The notes under the pieces are model-generated. The model worked only from the letters and a program-made list of their open reading frames with translations. It searched no databases and had not been told where the DNA came from. This document shows, piece after piece, positions 8,286 through 19,100 of a stretch of 64,000 bases of DNA. Every line of letters starts with the position of its first letter. The stretch's first letter is position 1. The stretch is from Symsagittifera roscoffensis (Eukaryota; Xenacoelomorpha; Acoela; Convolutidae). The translations under genes were made by a program, and so were the position numbers. The stretch lies in assembly GCF_963678635.1 (NCBI RefSeq), contig NC_087065.1, positions 1,428,001 to 1,492,000 of the forward strand, in the 5' to 3' direction.

Positions 8286-10900
8286 CGTGGGCTAAAAAAA
8301 TTATTATTTTGAGATTGAAAAGCGGTGGTATGTGGTTGTTCAATAATTTGTTCGTAAGTATTATCATCTTGTGATTGATGTGTCATTATATGTTGGACGG
8401 GACTTTGTGATGTGGTGAGTCTAAAGTTTGGATTATGTGTGATTGCTAAATTTCTAAAATTTCGTGGGACTAGGGATAGTGGATGGTTATTTGGTAGGGG
8501 TGGTAATTGTGGTGCCGTTGGCTGTGTGTCGACATTGTTATGTTCTTCGTCATATGTATTTTGTCGTGTTGTTATTTTTGTGTTATATTCTTTTATTTGT
8601 GCGTCTAAAAGAATTTTGTTTATAGATGTGGAAAAAATTCCAAAAAATCCTGCAAAAAGTATGCGTGCTACGCTTGCTTGTCTGTTTACTTGTGTGTGTA
8701 TAGCACATGTATTGTAGATTCCTTTTAAGAGTGAGAAAAGAAATCCAATAAAGTTAAACATTGCGTATAAAATAGTCAATTTTTCTAAGATGTAGTAGGG
8801 CCATCCTAGAAAATCTAGGATCTCATTTTTGAGTGTAACAAAGCTAAAAATGTTAATTGGTGATATATCTTGGGGACGGTATTTTTCGCCGTTTAGATAT
8901 ATATAATCTTTAATGTCTTTAAAATATCCGCTATAGTCTTGCGTGTAGATATCGGCAAATCCTGCAGTTTCTGCAAGTTTGCGTAAATTTTGGTCTATTG
9001 ATTGTCTTTGTATAGTGTCCATTTGTGTTAATAATTCTTGGAATTGTTGTGTTCTAATGTGATGTTGAATATCTGATTTTGAATAGATTCCTATTGATTG
9101 TAAGTCTATATTTGGGTTTCGAGCAATAGCGCGAATGCTTTCTGGTGAAAATTTTTTGAGTGATTGCATTAATGTGGGATATGGAGTGAGAAGATAATAT
9201 TTGTTTTCATCAGGGTTTAGTTGTACTACATTGTGGCTATTTTCTGATCCACATGGGACTGCGGTATCCCAGAAATAGGTTCTTCGTGAAAGTGTATCCA
9301 CGAAATGTACTTTATTCTTATAAAAGATAGGGATTCTTTTATAACATCGTTTATCTTCAAAAACGTATAGTGGTGATACTTTTTTAGTACAAGTATAAAA
9401 CCATAAAATGTTTCCTTCGTAGTCTAAAAAATTTGATCTATTTCCTGATAATAAGTATCCTGCGTAGGGTATTTTTAATACTGCTAGTGCAAGTGATTGT
9501 AGTATTTGTGTTCGTTCTAATTCGCATAGTTGATGTAGTGTTTCTAATTCGGAGAGTGACATTTCTTGAAAAATGCGGCTAATTGTATAGTCTAGTTTCA
9601 TATCCAAATGAATATCATAGTGGATATTACCAAAATATGTAGTATTCATTAGTGATAATTCTTGTAAGCGTGTGCTTCTGGTGTCATAAGGTTTTAGATG
9701 TCCACCAGGTTGTCCGTTGCTTTTTTGAAAATTAACTGGTATATAGGATGTTCCTTCGTTTGGAGGATGACCGGTGGCATATGGGTCGATTTTTACTTTA
9801 CCAGTGGTCATGTCGAATCCTTTTTCATATTCAACTAATATTTCAGAGTATTGTGTTCTGTGAAGTGGATTCCTGTATTTACATGCAAGTTCTGTTTCTT
9901 GATATATTTGAAAACGTGTCAATTTATTTTCTATATTGTCTATGTTTCTAAAATCGGAACTTAGTTTGCGTGATGGATGGACTTGTTCATATGGAATTGA
10001 TTGTATGAAATATTTTTCGTGAAATTTTATCATACGAGCGTGTATTTTTGCTACTTGAAATGTTGTACATGTGTCTTCGGGGAACCAAACAATTGTTGCT
10101 TGTGTTCTTGTTGTAGGGTCGCAATATCCTTGATCGTTTTTACAAGGTAGTCGGATTCCTTGATAGATCATTGTATTATCAGATAAATCTCGTGTGAGTT
10201 GTATTTTTTCTAGTTGTATTTTCCAATCGAAAAACATTATTTCTTGGTATCCTTTATTTTTCGTGTCTGCTTTGCAGTTTGATGGGTTATTTATACCAAT
10301 GTGTGGTATCCAATGTTTATCGTGTAGGTCATAGGTTAATCGTCCGTGTGCGCCGTTATACGGGTATTTTTCGTCTAGTTTTATATGTCCTTGGTGTCTT
10401 TCAAGTTGTGATTGATGTACAGAGTCTGAAAAAACTTGAAAATTAACTAATTTTCTTTGGGAGTTTTTATTTTGTGTGATGTTTAGTCTAAGTAATTCAT
10501 TTTTACAATCGTCAGGATTGAGATGTAAAAGACGTTCTATATTACTTTGGTAGAATGATTCATGGTCAAGTCGGTTTTTGTTTCCGTTCGAGACTTGTGA
10601 ACAATGTACTTTCTTTTCGGAAAATGTTGCTGTGAATTTATAACCTGTAACTGTTGTAGCTCGGGCTTTTGAATAGAGTGTTGCTATTATATCTGTGGTT
10701 TCTATAGCTTGTGGTTCTGTTTCACATTGTGATACCTGATTGATTGCATATTTATGTAGTGTTTTTTGTTCATTTTCTTCGCAATCGTAATGTGTTAATA
10801 ATAAATCTTGTGGTCCTGTACGAGGGGAAGGGTTTATGTTTTGATTTGAGGTTATTAGAAAAAGGGTTTGGAGAAAAATTAATAATTTTAGAATATACAT
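8282..10900 (-). CDS. Envelope-like membrane glycoprotein, 872 aa
   Basis: Intact. ATG 10900 opens a clear signal peptide (MYILKLLIFLQTLFLITS). A Cys-rich ectodomain of about 670 residues follows, with several N-x-S/T sequons. Around residues 470-600 is an ordered block containing PYAGYLLSGNRS and FYTCTKKVSPLYV. Hydrophobic segments at about 695-720 and 741-763 can anchor the protein, followed by a polar cytoplasmic tail of about 100 residues. Position 3' of Gag-Pol is that of env in gypsy-type errantiviruses and retroviruses. The central block reminds me of glycoproteins of chuvirus-type negative-strand viruses, which other LTR elements are known to have captured. That comparison is from memory and untested. 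It overlaps its neighbours by 13 nt upstream and 4 nt downstream. Confidence 0.85.
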   Translation of the reverse strand: MYILKLLIFLQTLFLITSNQNINPSPRTGPQDLLLTHYDCEENEQKTLHKYAINQVSQCETEPQAIETTDIIATLYSKARATTVTGYKFTATFSEKKVHCSQVSNGNKNRLDHESFYQSNIERLLHLNPDDCKNELLRLNITQNKNSQRKLVNFQVFSDSVHQSQLERHQGHIKLDEKYPYNGAHGRLTYDLHDKHWIPHIGINNPSNCKADTKNKGYQEIMFFDWKIQLEKIQLTRDLSDNTMIYQGIRLPCKNDQGYCDPTTRTQATIVWFPEDTCTTFQVAKIHARMIKFHEKYFIQSIPYEQVHPSRKLSSDFRNIDNIENKLTRFQIYQETELACKYRNPLHRTQYSEILVEYEKGFDMTTGKVKIDPYATGHPPNEGTSYIPVNFQKSNGQPGGHLKPYDTRSTRLQELSLMNTTYFGNIHYDIHLDMKLDYTISRIFQEMSLSELETLHQLCELERTQILQSLALAVLKIPYAGYLLSGNRSNFLDYEGNILWFYTCTKKVSPLYVFEDKRCYKRIPIFYKNKVHFVDTLSRRTYFWDTAVPCGSENSHNVVQLNPDENKYYLLTPYPTLMQSLKKFSPESIRAIARNPNIDLQSIGIYSKSDIQHHIRTQQFQELLTQMDTIQRQSIDQNLRKLAETAGFADIYTQDYSGYFKDIKDYIYLNGEKYRPQDISPINIFSFVTLKNEILDFLGWPYYILEKLTILYAMFNFIGFLFSLLKGIYNTCAIHTQVNRQASVARILFAGFFGIFSTSINKILLDAQIKEYNTKITTRQNTYDEEHNNVDTQPTAPQLPPLPNNHPLSLVPRNFRNLAITHNPNFRLTTSQSPVQHIMTHQSQDDNTYEQIIEQPHTTAFQSQNNNFFSPR

Positions 10901-12024
10901 GTGTATGATAATCCTGAGTATGGATTATAAAATGTAATGTAACCAATTGTGTTTTTGGTGTATCTGTCGTATTTGTATATTACTTCAGTAGTTATAAACG
11001 GTGGTGGTAGTGATTGAGCTGTTATGTTAGGTGGATTTAATGGGTAGGGATGTTGGGTAATATTATTTAACTTAACTGTGATTTCAAACTTTAATTGTAA
11101 ACTGTTTTGTTGGAGTATTTGAATATTGTGATCACGGATATCGTTGTGAATATCTTGACGATATTGTAATCTATTAAGTGCCCAGTTATGAAGGCGGTTA
11201 CTTTCTTGATGTTGTCCAAATAATGGTGGAGGTGCTGTGAATGTATTCCAATCTAATCTTAAAGGAATATTTATAGATGATTGTTCTCGATATCTGGCGT
11301 CGAGATTATTTGGAAAATTTAAGTTAAAGGGTAGTGGTGAAAATTGACTTATTGATGGTGTTGATGGTAGTGATAATGTTTCTGGTAGTGATGAGGATGT
11401 TGTTGTATCCGTAGAAATATCTATGGGGTCATTGACTAAATTTGGTTCACCTTGTGTAAATGAATGTGTAGTCCAATATGGCAGTCGTGATGTTAGGTTT
11501 GGGGGGTTAAAAGGATTTTCTCGTACTTGTTCAGATGTTGGTGTTGAACCTAAGTAGTCTGAAGGTAGACTTGAAGTGCTTCGTTGTGAAAAAAGTGTAG
11601 GAGTTTCTGGTGTGATACCAGTGGTGTTTTCTGGAGTGGTTTGTGATGGGGATTGAGGTATATCAAAATGAACTCGGGGAGTTTGAAAATTTCTATTTCG
11701 TCGAGGATGTATAATTTGTCTATTTATTTCTGCTGTGTTTTGGTTTTGACTAAGGTTTCGTATTCTACTTAGTTCTTGTGGTAGTGTTGGGTAAAGATTA
11801 TATGTTGGTTCACTTAGGGATGCTTGTCGTTGAACTGGTTCTAGTGGTTCAGATAAACGAGCGTGCCGTTCTTCAAAAGTGTATGGATTGTCTTGAAAAG
11901 AAATTCGTGTAGATGTTTGAGGGTTTTGAGTAGTTGAAGGTGGTGTTGGATTATCTTGGGATGATGTCGGTGAAGACTGATTCTGTGACTGTTGGGTAGC
12001 AATTTTTGATGGATTTTTAAATTG
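10888..12024 (-). CDS. 378-codon open frame with no ATG, element gene X
   Basis: Reading the minus strand from just after the TAA at 12027-12025, the frame stays open for 378 codons to the TAA at 10890-10888. It contains not one ATG, GTG or TTG codon. The product would be rich in Ser, Thr, Pro, Gln and Asn over about 280 residues (for example SLPETLSLPSTPSISQFSPL), then more ordered, ending SGLSYTCIF. The stop lies inside the start of env (13-nt overlap). Length, lack of stops and biased composition say it is coding. Initiation must be by splicing (acceptor-like CCCAACAG near the 5' end), by a non-AUG codon (AUU near 12007 has A at -3 and G at +4), or by recoding. Confidence 0.7.
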   Translation of the reverse strand, partial: QFKNPSKIATQQSQNQSSPTSSQDNPTPPSTTQNPQTSTRISFQDNPYTFEERHARLSEPLEPVQRQASLSEPTYNLYPTLPQELSRIRNLSQNQNTAEINRQIIHPRRNRNFQTPRVHFDIPQSPSQTTPENTTGITPETPTLFSQRSTSSLPSDYLGSTPTSEQVRENPFNPPNLTSRLPYWTTHSFTQGEPNLVNDPIDISTDTTTSSSLPETLSLPSTPSISQFSPLPFNLNFPNNLDARYREQSSINIPLRLDWNTFTAPPPLFGQHQESNRLHNWALNRLQYRQDIHNDIRDHNIQILQQNSLQLKFEITVKLNNITQHPYPLNPPNITAQSLPPPFITTEVIYKYDRYTKNTIGYITFYNPYSGLSYTCIF

Positions 12025-12029
12025 TTACT

Positions 12030-12218
12030 TTAGTGGGAAGGTTTATGTTTATTATAATATTCTTCTAAAAAAAGAATTAGAAAAATTGTTGCTAGGGCAA
12101 ATGTGATGATTGCTTTCTTTATACATTTACATATTGTCAAAATGAGGGATAATAGAAATGTTATGAAAATTACAAACAATAAAAAAATATCAGTTCTACT
12201 GAAAATTGTTCGTATCAT
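12030..12218 (-). CDS. Small membrane protein, 62 aa
   Basis: ATG 12218 overlaps the stop of the preceding 76-aa ORF in an ATGA. The product has two hydrophobic segments (FLLFVIFITFLLSLILTIC and AIITFALATIFLILFL) separated by a short basic loop (KCIKK), giving a hairpin-like or viroporin-like topology. The C-terminus is short and polar. A membrane role is inferred from hydropathy only. Its pairing with a second tiny membrane ORF and its position just before X and env favour a real gene. Confidence 0.6.
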   Translation of the reverse strand: MIRTIFSRTDIFLLFVIFITFLLSLILTICKCIKKAIITFALATIFLILFLEEYYNKHKPSH

Positions 12219-12445
12219 TTAGACAAGTTGTTAAAATCGTACCTGTGGATATATTCAAGGGTTTTGGAAAGTTGGAGGAATAGTTCAATTATTGTGTAGA
12301 AAATTAAAAAAATGTTACAAAAAATTATTATGATTATTAGAAAAGATTCAATGATATCAAAAAGAAATATTATAAAGGCTTGAAGTATTGAAAAAAAATG
12401 TTTAAAATTGATAAATATTTGAGCGACTGTTTGAGAGAAAAGCAT
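12215..12445 (-). CDS. Small membrane protein, 76 aa
   Basis: ATG 12445 to stop 12215. The protein is dominated by long hydrophobic stretches rich in Ile and Phe (FIIFLFDIIESFLIIIIIFC and NIFLIFYTIIELFL), with a polar C-terminus. Its stop is part of the ATGA that opens the 62-aa ORF. AT-rich DNA can produce Ile/Phe-rich frames by chance, but the exact overlap with a second hydrophobic ORF supports expression. Confidence 0.5.
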   Translation of the reverse strand: MLFSQTVAQIFINFKHFFSILQAFIIFLFDIIESFLIIIIIFCNIFLIFYTIIELFLQLSKTLEYIHRYDFNNLSK

Positions 12446-13141
12446 TTAAGAAATGATCTCTTGGTCGAATATTTTTTTGCTGTTTGAGGCGATTTTCTAG
12501 TGTGGTCGAATTATTTATTAGTTTTTTGACAAGTGGGTTGAGTTTCGTAAAAAATTGTTGGGGGCAATTTTCATGGTGACTGGGAGGTCGTCTTTTTCTT
12601 TATTTTTGTTTGTCAAATGATCCGGGGTATGGTGAGATTTTTATACTTTAGGCTAATTAAAATCTTCATTTTGTGACTTTAGGCTAAGTTATCAAATTTG
12701 TTTTGGGGGTATTCGTGGTCTGAGTTGGGGAAATATTGTTGATCTTTGGGTTATTAGATAAGGGAGGGGTACGGTATTATGGTGATATTTATTTTAGCTG
12801 TCAAGTTGGAGTGGTTTGCTTATTTTTGACCTGGAGGTTGTAAAGTTATAGTTAGAGATGTGCCTGGAGTTCTAGATTATTCGTCTAATTGATCTTAGTT
12901 TGAGTTAGAGAAAGTGGCGGATTGGATGAATCCTATTGGTCTATTTTGAACTAGAATTATTGCGTACTTTGTGAGCATGTTATTTTGAAAAATGGAAATG
13001 AAAAATGTTACGGAGGTTTCAAGATTGTGAAGTATAAAATGTTAAAATTACTTTTTAAATTCTACTTTCTTTAATATTTTAGATTGGGGGATGAACATTT
13101 TGTAGTTTTTACGTGGTTGATTTCGGAGTCTTGTTGTCTTT
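12446..13141 (-). other. Spacer between Gag-Pol and the 3' gene chain
   Basis: About 0.7 kb with no sense ORF of note. Composition changes from A-rich in the sense strand to more mixed. It may hold a splice acceptor or promoter for the downstream genes; I cannot place one with confidence. Confidence 0.5.
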
Positions 13142-16100
13142 CTATGTTCTGATTTGTCTATTTCTTCTTGGGGTATTATTTGTTGTCATTTTTCTATTTT
13201 TTCTTTGTTTTGGAGATTCTTTATGATTTTGTGTATTGTTTTTGGTGGCGGTTGGTTTTGTGTTTTGAGTTTCGGTGGGGTTATCATTTTGTTCTGTGTT
13301 TTTTAGATGTGGTTCATTTTGAATGATTTTTAATCCTGTGAAAGAATATAATTGAGTTAATTCGCGGAGTGCGTATTCTTTTGGGTAATAAGGTAATAGG
13401 TTGTTTCGATGTTGAACGATTTCTTTTTTGTTTGAGTCGATAATTTTATATGTGACATCTGTGGGTTTTGCAATTATTTGATAGGGTCCTTTTCGGAGGG
13501 GTTGTAATTTTTTAGAAATTCCTTTGTGAGTATTAAAATTAGGTATTAAAACAAATGTTCCAATTTTTAAATCGGAAGCTGGTGTAAAACGTGAATTGAT
13601 TTGTTCATTAATATTTTGTCTTTGTAATAACTTTTTTGTTATTTTTTGATAAATTTCATTGTGTTTTTTATCTCTATTTAAAATCCATTCGGTGTGTGTA
13701 CCGGAGGCTAATTTAAGAATTTGTGGGTGATGAAAATGATCTTCATCGTGTGTATGTAAAGGTAGGTTATAACAAATTGAGTCTTTATTTGGTTGACAAT
13801 AACCTTGTGCGTTTTTATGTGAATTTGCTGTAAACATTATTGGTTTGCGTGGCTTTTGGTTAAAAACCATTTCGTATGGTGACATTCCTAAAGTTGTCGT
13901 AATTTGTGAATTATATGCTAAGGGAAATAATTTTACATCTGCTGACCATTCGGTATATTTTGTATCATTTCCGTTGATGATACATCTAAGATATTCTTGT
14001 AATGAACGGTTCATACCTTCGACTAAGCCGTTTGTCCAAGGTGCATGAGATGTACGTGGTTTGTGTTTAATGTTGTATAAATGACATAGTGTTATTATTT
14101 CATTATTTATGAATTCTGTACCATTGTCTGTAACTAAAATTTCTGGTAGTCCAAATTTTGCTATCCAGTGTTCATAGAGTGTTGTGTATGCGTAATAAGC
14201 GTTACAATGTGGTACTGGATTAAGTGCTACATAATGTGTAAATGCGTCAACAATTACCATAATGTAGGAGTTTCCTTCTGATGAGGGTGAAATTGGTCCT
14301 TTAGTATCAAATGAGATACGGTGATTAAAGTATAAACTTTGTCCTTTAAAATCTTGTTTTTGTGCTACTTGTTTTTGATTTGGGTAAGGTTTATTTAGCT
14401 GACATACTATACAATCATTGCATAGTACTTTTATCCAAATTGGTGCATTTGGGAAGTAAAAATTTTGTATAAAATTTGAATATGTTTTTTCTGATCCAGA
14501 GTGTCCTTTAATATTTTGTGTATGTGAAATATTAAAAGCTATAAGAATCATACTTATAGGGAGACAGGGAACTGTGGATTCGTTTAAATTGTATTCTAAA
14601 AGGTCTGTAGTTTCATTGATTGTTGTGTTGTTAAATTTGCGAAAGTATCGGAGGAGTGTTTTGTTTCCTAGAATGGTTGAATCTGCTTTGATAGGTTTAG
14701 TTTTATATTTGTGCCATGATTTTAGTTGTCGAATTATCGGGTCAAGGTTTTGATATTGTTTCAGTGTTGAAATTGTAATCGTATCTGTTGGGGGGAGAAA
14801 AATGTTTTCAACTTCGAATTTAGATAAGGGTATTGTATCAAGTGGGTCGTGAAGGTCAAAAACTTGATTTATTGTGTATTTTGAATCATTTGTTTGTGGT
14901 CCTGATAAATTTATTTTATCAGTTAGATCTTCTTTTTCAATTAGTGGAAAATGGTCTTTTTTAGATAGGTGTTGTTTTGTTCGTTTTTGTTGGGTGTTAT
15001 TTTTTATCCATTGAGAATATGGAATTGGTTTAAAAGTTGATGTTCCAAGTAGGTCAACTTCATAATGATTATTTTGACAATCTAAATAAAGTGGGAAATG
15101 TTGTAAATTATTTATTTGTGATTGTTCAATATCAGTTTTAACTGCATATTTGCATTCTAATCGAGGTGATGTTTCGTTTTCTGCAAGGTAGAATTTTATG
15201 TTTTTGGGTATTTCAACTGTTGTTTTTCGTGTAAGTAATTCAGGTGGTGTATTTCGACTTAAGGTGTCTGGTAATGCAAGATTTTTTCCTGCAGTCCAAA
15301 CTATATGTAAGTTTGGAAACTTCATTAGAATTAGTTGAAATCTGTAAACTCGGTGGTTTGGGTTAGATTTCTGTGTAAAAAGAAAGATGATTGGTTTATG
15401 GTCTGTGAATAAAACTGTGGGATGTTTTGATCCAAGTATCAGAAATTCATATTCTGTAAGTGTATATATTATGGCTGTACATTCTCTCATTAGAGTTGAG
15501 AGTCGTAGCTCTGCTTGAGTGAATAATCGAGAATTTGCTGATATTAGGTTCATTTTATTTGTACCATTATGTGATTGTAATAATGCTGCGCCGATGCCAA
15601 AGTTCGAAGCATCGCACATTGCATAAAATGGTTGATCAGGGTCTGGAATTGTGTTTGAAATTTGTTCAGTTAAAAGTTTCTTTATTTCTTCGAATCGTGT
15701 TTGATGTTCTGTATTCCATTCAAAATTATTTTGTTGTCTAAGGATGTTGTAAAATGGTCGTAGATATAATTGCATTTTATAAACATATTTACTTAAAAAG
15801 TTTAACATTCCAAGGAACTCTTGGATTTTCTTTTTATTTGTTGGTGGTTGAAGTTTTTGAATAGCGTCAATGCGTGATTTCAGTGGAGTGATTGTTTTTC
15901 TTTCTATGTTATGTCCTAAGAATTTAACTCTTGTCAAAAAGAAATGTGATTTATCGGGGGCGGCCTTCAGATTTTCATTCTGAAGTATTTGGTGATATGT
16001 TTCTAAAACTTTGAACATTTCGTCTTTTGATTGTGATTGCATAAAAACATCGTCTAAATAGGTGATTGCGTTTTTCTTGAGTATTAGTGGTCTAAAAATT

Positions 16101-19100
16101 TTGCTCATAAAGGCTGAAAATGCTGCTGGTCCTATGGATATTCCATAGAATAAGCGGTTGAATTCATATTGTTGGTTTCCGATAACAAATTGTGTTAAAC
16201 GTCGTGATTGTTCATCTAGTGGCATTTGATTGTATGCACTATTCATGTCGGCGGTTGTGAAGTATTTGCCGTTTATTTTTGTTAAAATAACTTGTATTGG
16301 TTCAATGGGCCAATTACATTTTGATTCATCTATGAGTGAATTGAGGTATCTAGCGTCGAGAACGATTTTTAATGATTCTCCTTTAGCTAGAATGATAACG
16401 GGGTTGATGAATGTGTTGCCTTTTGGTTGTTCTTCTTTATTAACTGGTGATATAATGTTGTATTGTTCTAAAATATCGAGTAATCTGTTTACTTTATCAT
16501 GTAAGTGAATTGGTACTTTACTTGCTCTCTGTTTTTTGAAAACTGCGTCTGGTTTTAATGGGAGATGTAGTGATGAACTGATTTTGCCAACATCGAATTT
16601 TGATGTTGCATAGACTGATGAATATTGAATTAGCTGTTTGGCTAACTTTTCGAATTCGTCTTGTGTTATTTGTGAATGTTGGAAATTAAACATTGTTAAA
16701 AATTTTTGTTGTTTTTCTGTGTAGTTACTGATGTTGAATGTAGGTTTGAAATATGGAGTTTTTGTGAAATAATCCGTATTTCTGTTTTCGTTACTTATTA
16801 TATTATTTATAGATAATTCTTCATTAAGAATTGTAGATTGGCAAATATCTAGTAATTGGAGTATATTATTTACGCGATAGGCTTTTTCGTGTATTGGTGA
16901 TATTGTAGCGTTAGTTTCACAATATCCTAAAAGTCCTAAAGGTAATGTTACTTGGTAAGGTGTGTTGTTATAAACATGTAAGGAAATAATATCTGAATTC
17001 GAATTTTTCAAATATTTTATTGATGAGATTGTAATTTTGAAAAATTTATGAATAGGTTTGAATTCAAAATCTGACATATAAAATTTTTGTTTGTTTTGTT
17101 CTTTATCATATTGATGAACTTGTTTTATTGAAAAATTATACATGTTTCCTGATAGTGGTTTCAGGTGTTTTCTTTGTTGGTTAAATATCGGATAAAATTT
17201 TGAAAAGAATGGTGGTTGTTTATTTAATCTTTGAAAAAATGTTAATGATGTTTCTTTTGTTTTTGTATATTTATCTTTGATTAATATTTTACTATTTAGT
17301 ATGTTAATTGTTGGTATATACTTTGAAATAAATGGTATACCAATGATGTTATATTTAATATCAGTAATATGGAATATTTGTTTAAATGGCTTGTTTAGAA
17401 GTTTGCTTTGCTCCATTGTTCTGGTAGGGAGGAGAAATAATTGGATTTTTCCGTAGTTTATCAATGTTGATCCTTGTGCTGTCGCTAACTTACTGGAGGT
17501 TTCAAGAGGTGTTAGCTTTGGGTGTAAAGTTTTTATTTCATTCCATGTGGGAATGTTTATTATGTTTGATTCTGCTCCTGAATCAATTAAAAAATCTATT
17601 TCAAGGTCTGGTGGTTGAAATTCTTTATTTCTTGGGCTTTCTAAGAGAAATGGTATTGTCCAAATTTTTTCTTTGGGTTGTTCTTTTTGTATATTTTGAT
17701 AAATGTGGTTTGTATTCAAGCATTTTGTTTTGGTATTTTTATTGGTTTGATCTGTAGTGTTAATCTCGTTTGTTTCTTGCGTCGTTGGTGTGGAATTTAT
17801 GGGTGTAGTGTAATGATTTTGAAGAAATTCTGATTGATTTTCATATATGTGTGATGGAAAGGGTTGTTCATATATGACAGATTCATAGTCATTTTCGACT
17901 TTTATCATATTGATAGCAAGAGTGTTTTCAGTATCACTTTCTGAATCTGATGATGTACAGTTTATTTGATTGAGTTGTAACGTATCAGTTACTGTGTCAT
18001 CAATACCTGGGGGGTCTGAGGTTGTTTCTGGGTTAGCTTGTACTTGATTGATTTGTCTTTGATGTTTAGGTGTACTACTTCTATGACGATTATTAGAGTT
18101 ATTGTAGTGATTATTATTCCGGTGTGGTGATTGGGAATAATTTCTATAACGATTATTATAACTTGGGTGTCGATTTTGTGAATTATTTCGCGATCTGTTT
18201 TGGTAATTATTGTTTTGTCTGTTATAGTTCGATCTATTATATGAGTTATTCCTTGATCGATTGTTCGGGTAATTCTGGTTTCGGTTGTTTGAATAACTTC
18301 TATTTCGATTATAGGAGTAGTTTCTATTCCTATTGTATGATGAATTTCGTGATTGGTTGTTTGGATAGTAGTTATTTCTTGATTGGGAATTAGATCTAGA
18401 AACAAATCGTTGTGTATTTGAATTTGATCTGGAGTAGTTATTTTGACTATTCGGTCTATTGTAGTGATTTTGTGATGAATTATACGTGTTTCTTCGTTCT
18501 GGTGATCTTCCTCTATAACTTGAGTTATATGGAGATTGATTTCTTGTATAGCTTGTATTGTTCGGGAGTGGTTTTCCTGAACTGTTGTTGCTGTATACAT
18601 TTTTGTTTGGTAGATTTTGATCTTTTTTCATGTATTGATAAAATGATTTATTTGGTTCTTTGTATTTTTGAGGTTTATTTTGACTATCTTGCTGTTTTTG
18701 TCTACATTCGGAAATACTATGTCCGTATCGTCGGCAATAATTACACCATTTCTTGAAAGATGGTTTGCCTTTAAAGTTCGGGTTCTTTTCGTAAATATTG
18801 AGTATTTCAGTGATTTTTTCAACGAGATCTGTTTCTGATTCTTGTATATTATTAATATTAGTGGGAGTCGTTTCAATTTTGTTAACGTATTGTAATTTCA
18901 AATTCTCCGTTTCTTCTAGTTTCATCGTGATTTCTGCTTGTTCTAGTTTGTCTACTAGTTTTCTAAAATCTAAATCGGGTTCTCGAATTGAAGAAGGATG
19001 GGATGCTCTCTTTTTTATTGCTATTTTCCTTAATTGTGGTGTTAAGGTCATCATTAAGATTTCTGTCATCTTAGTGTTTTTATAGTCGTGTGTATTTAGT

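Noticed and set aside
17989-18600. A 203-codon minus-strand ORF inside Gag-Pol
   Set aside because: It lies in an alternative frame over the repetitive Asn/Arg/Ser zone and its Ile/Thr-rich product mirrors that bias. A frame shadow.
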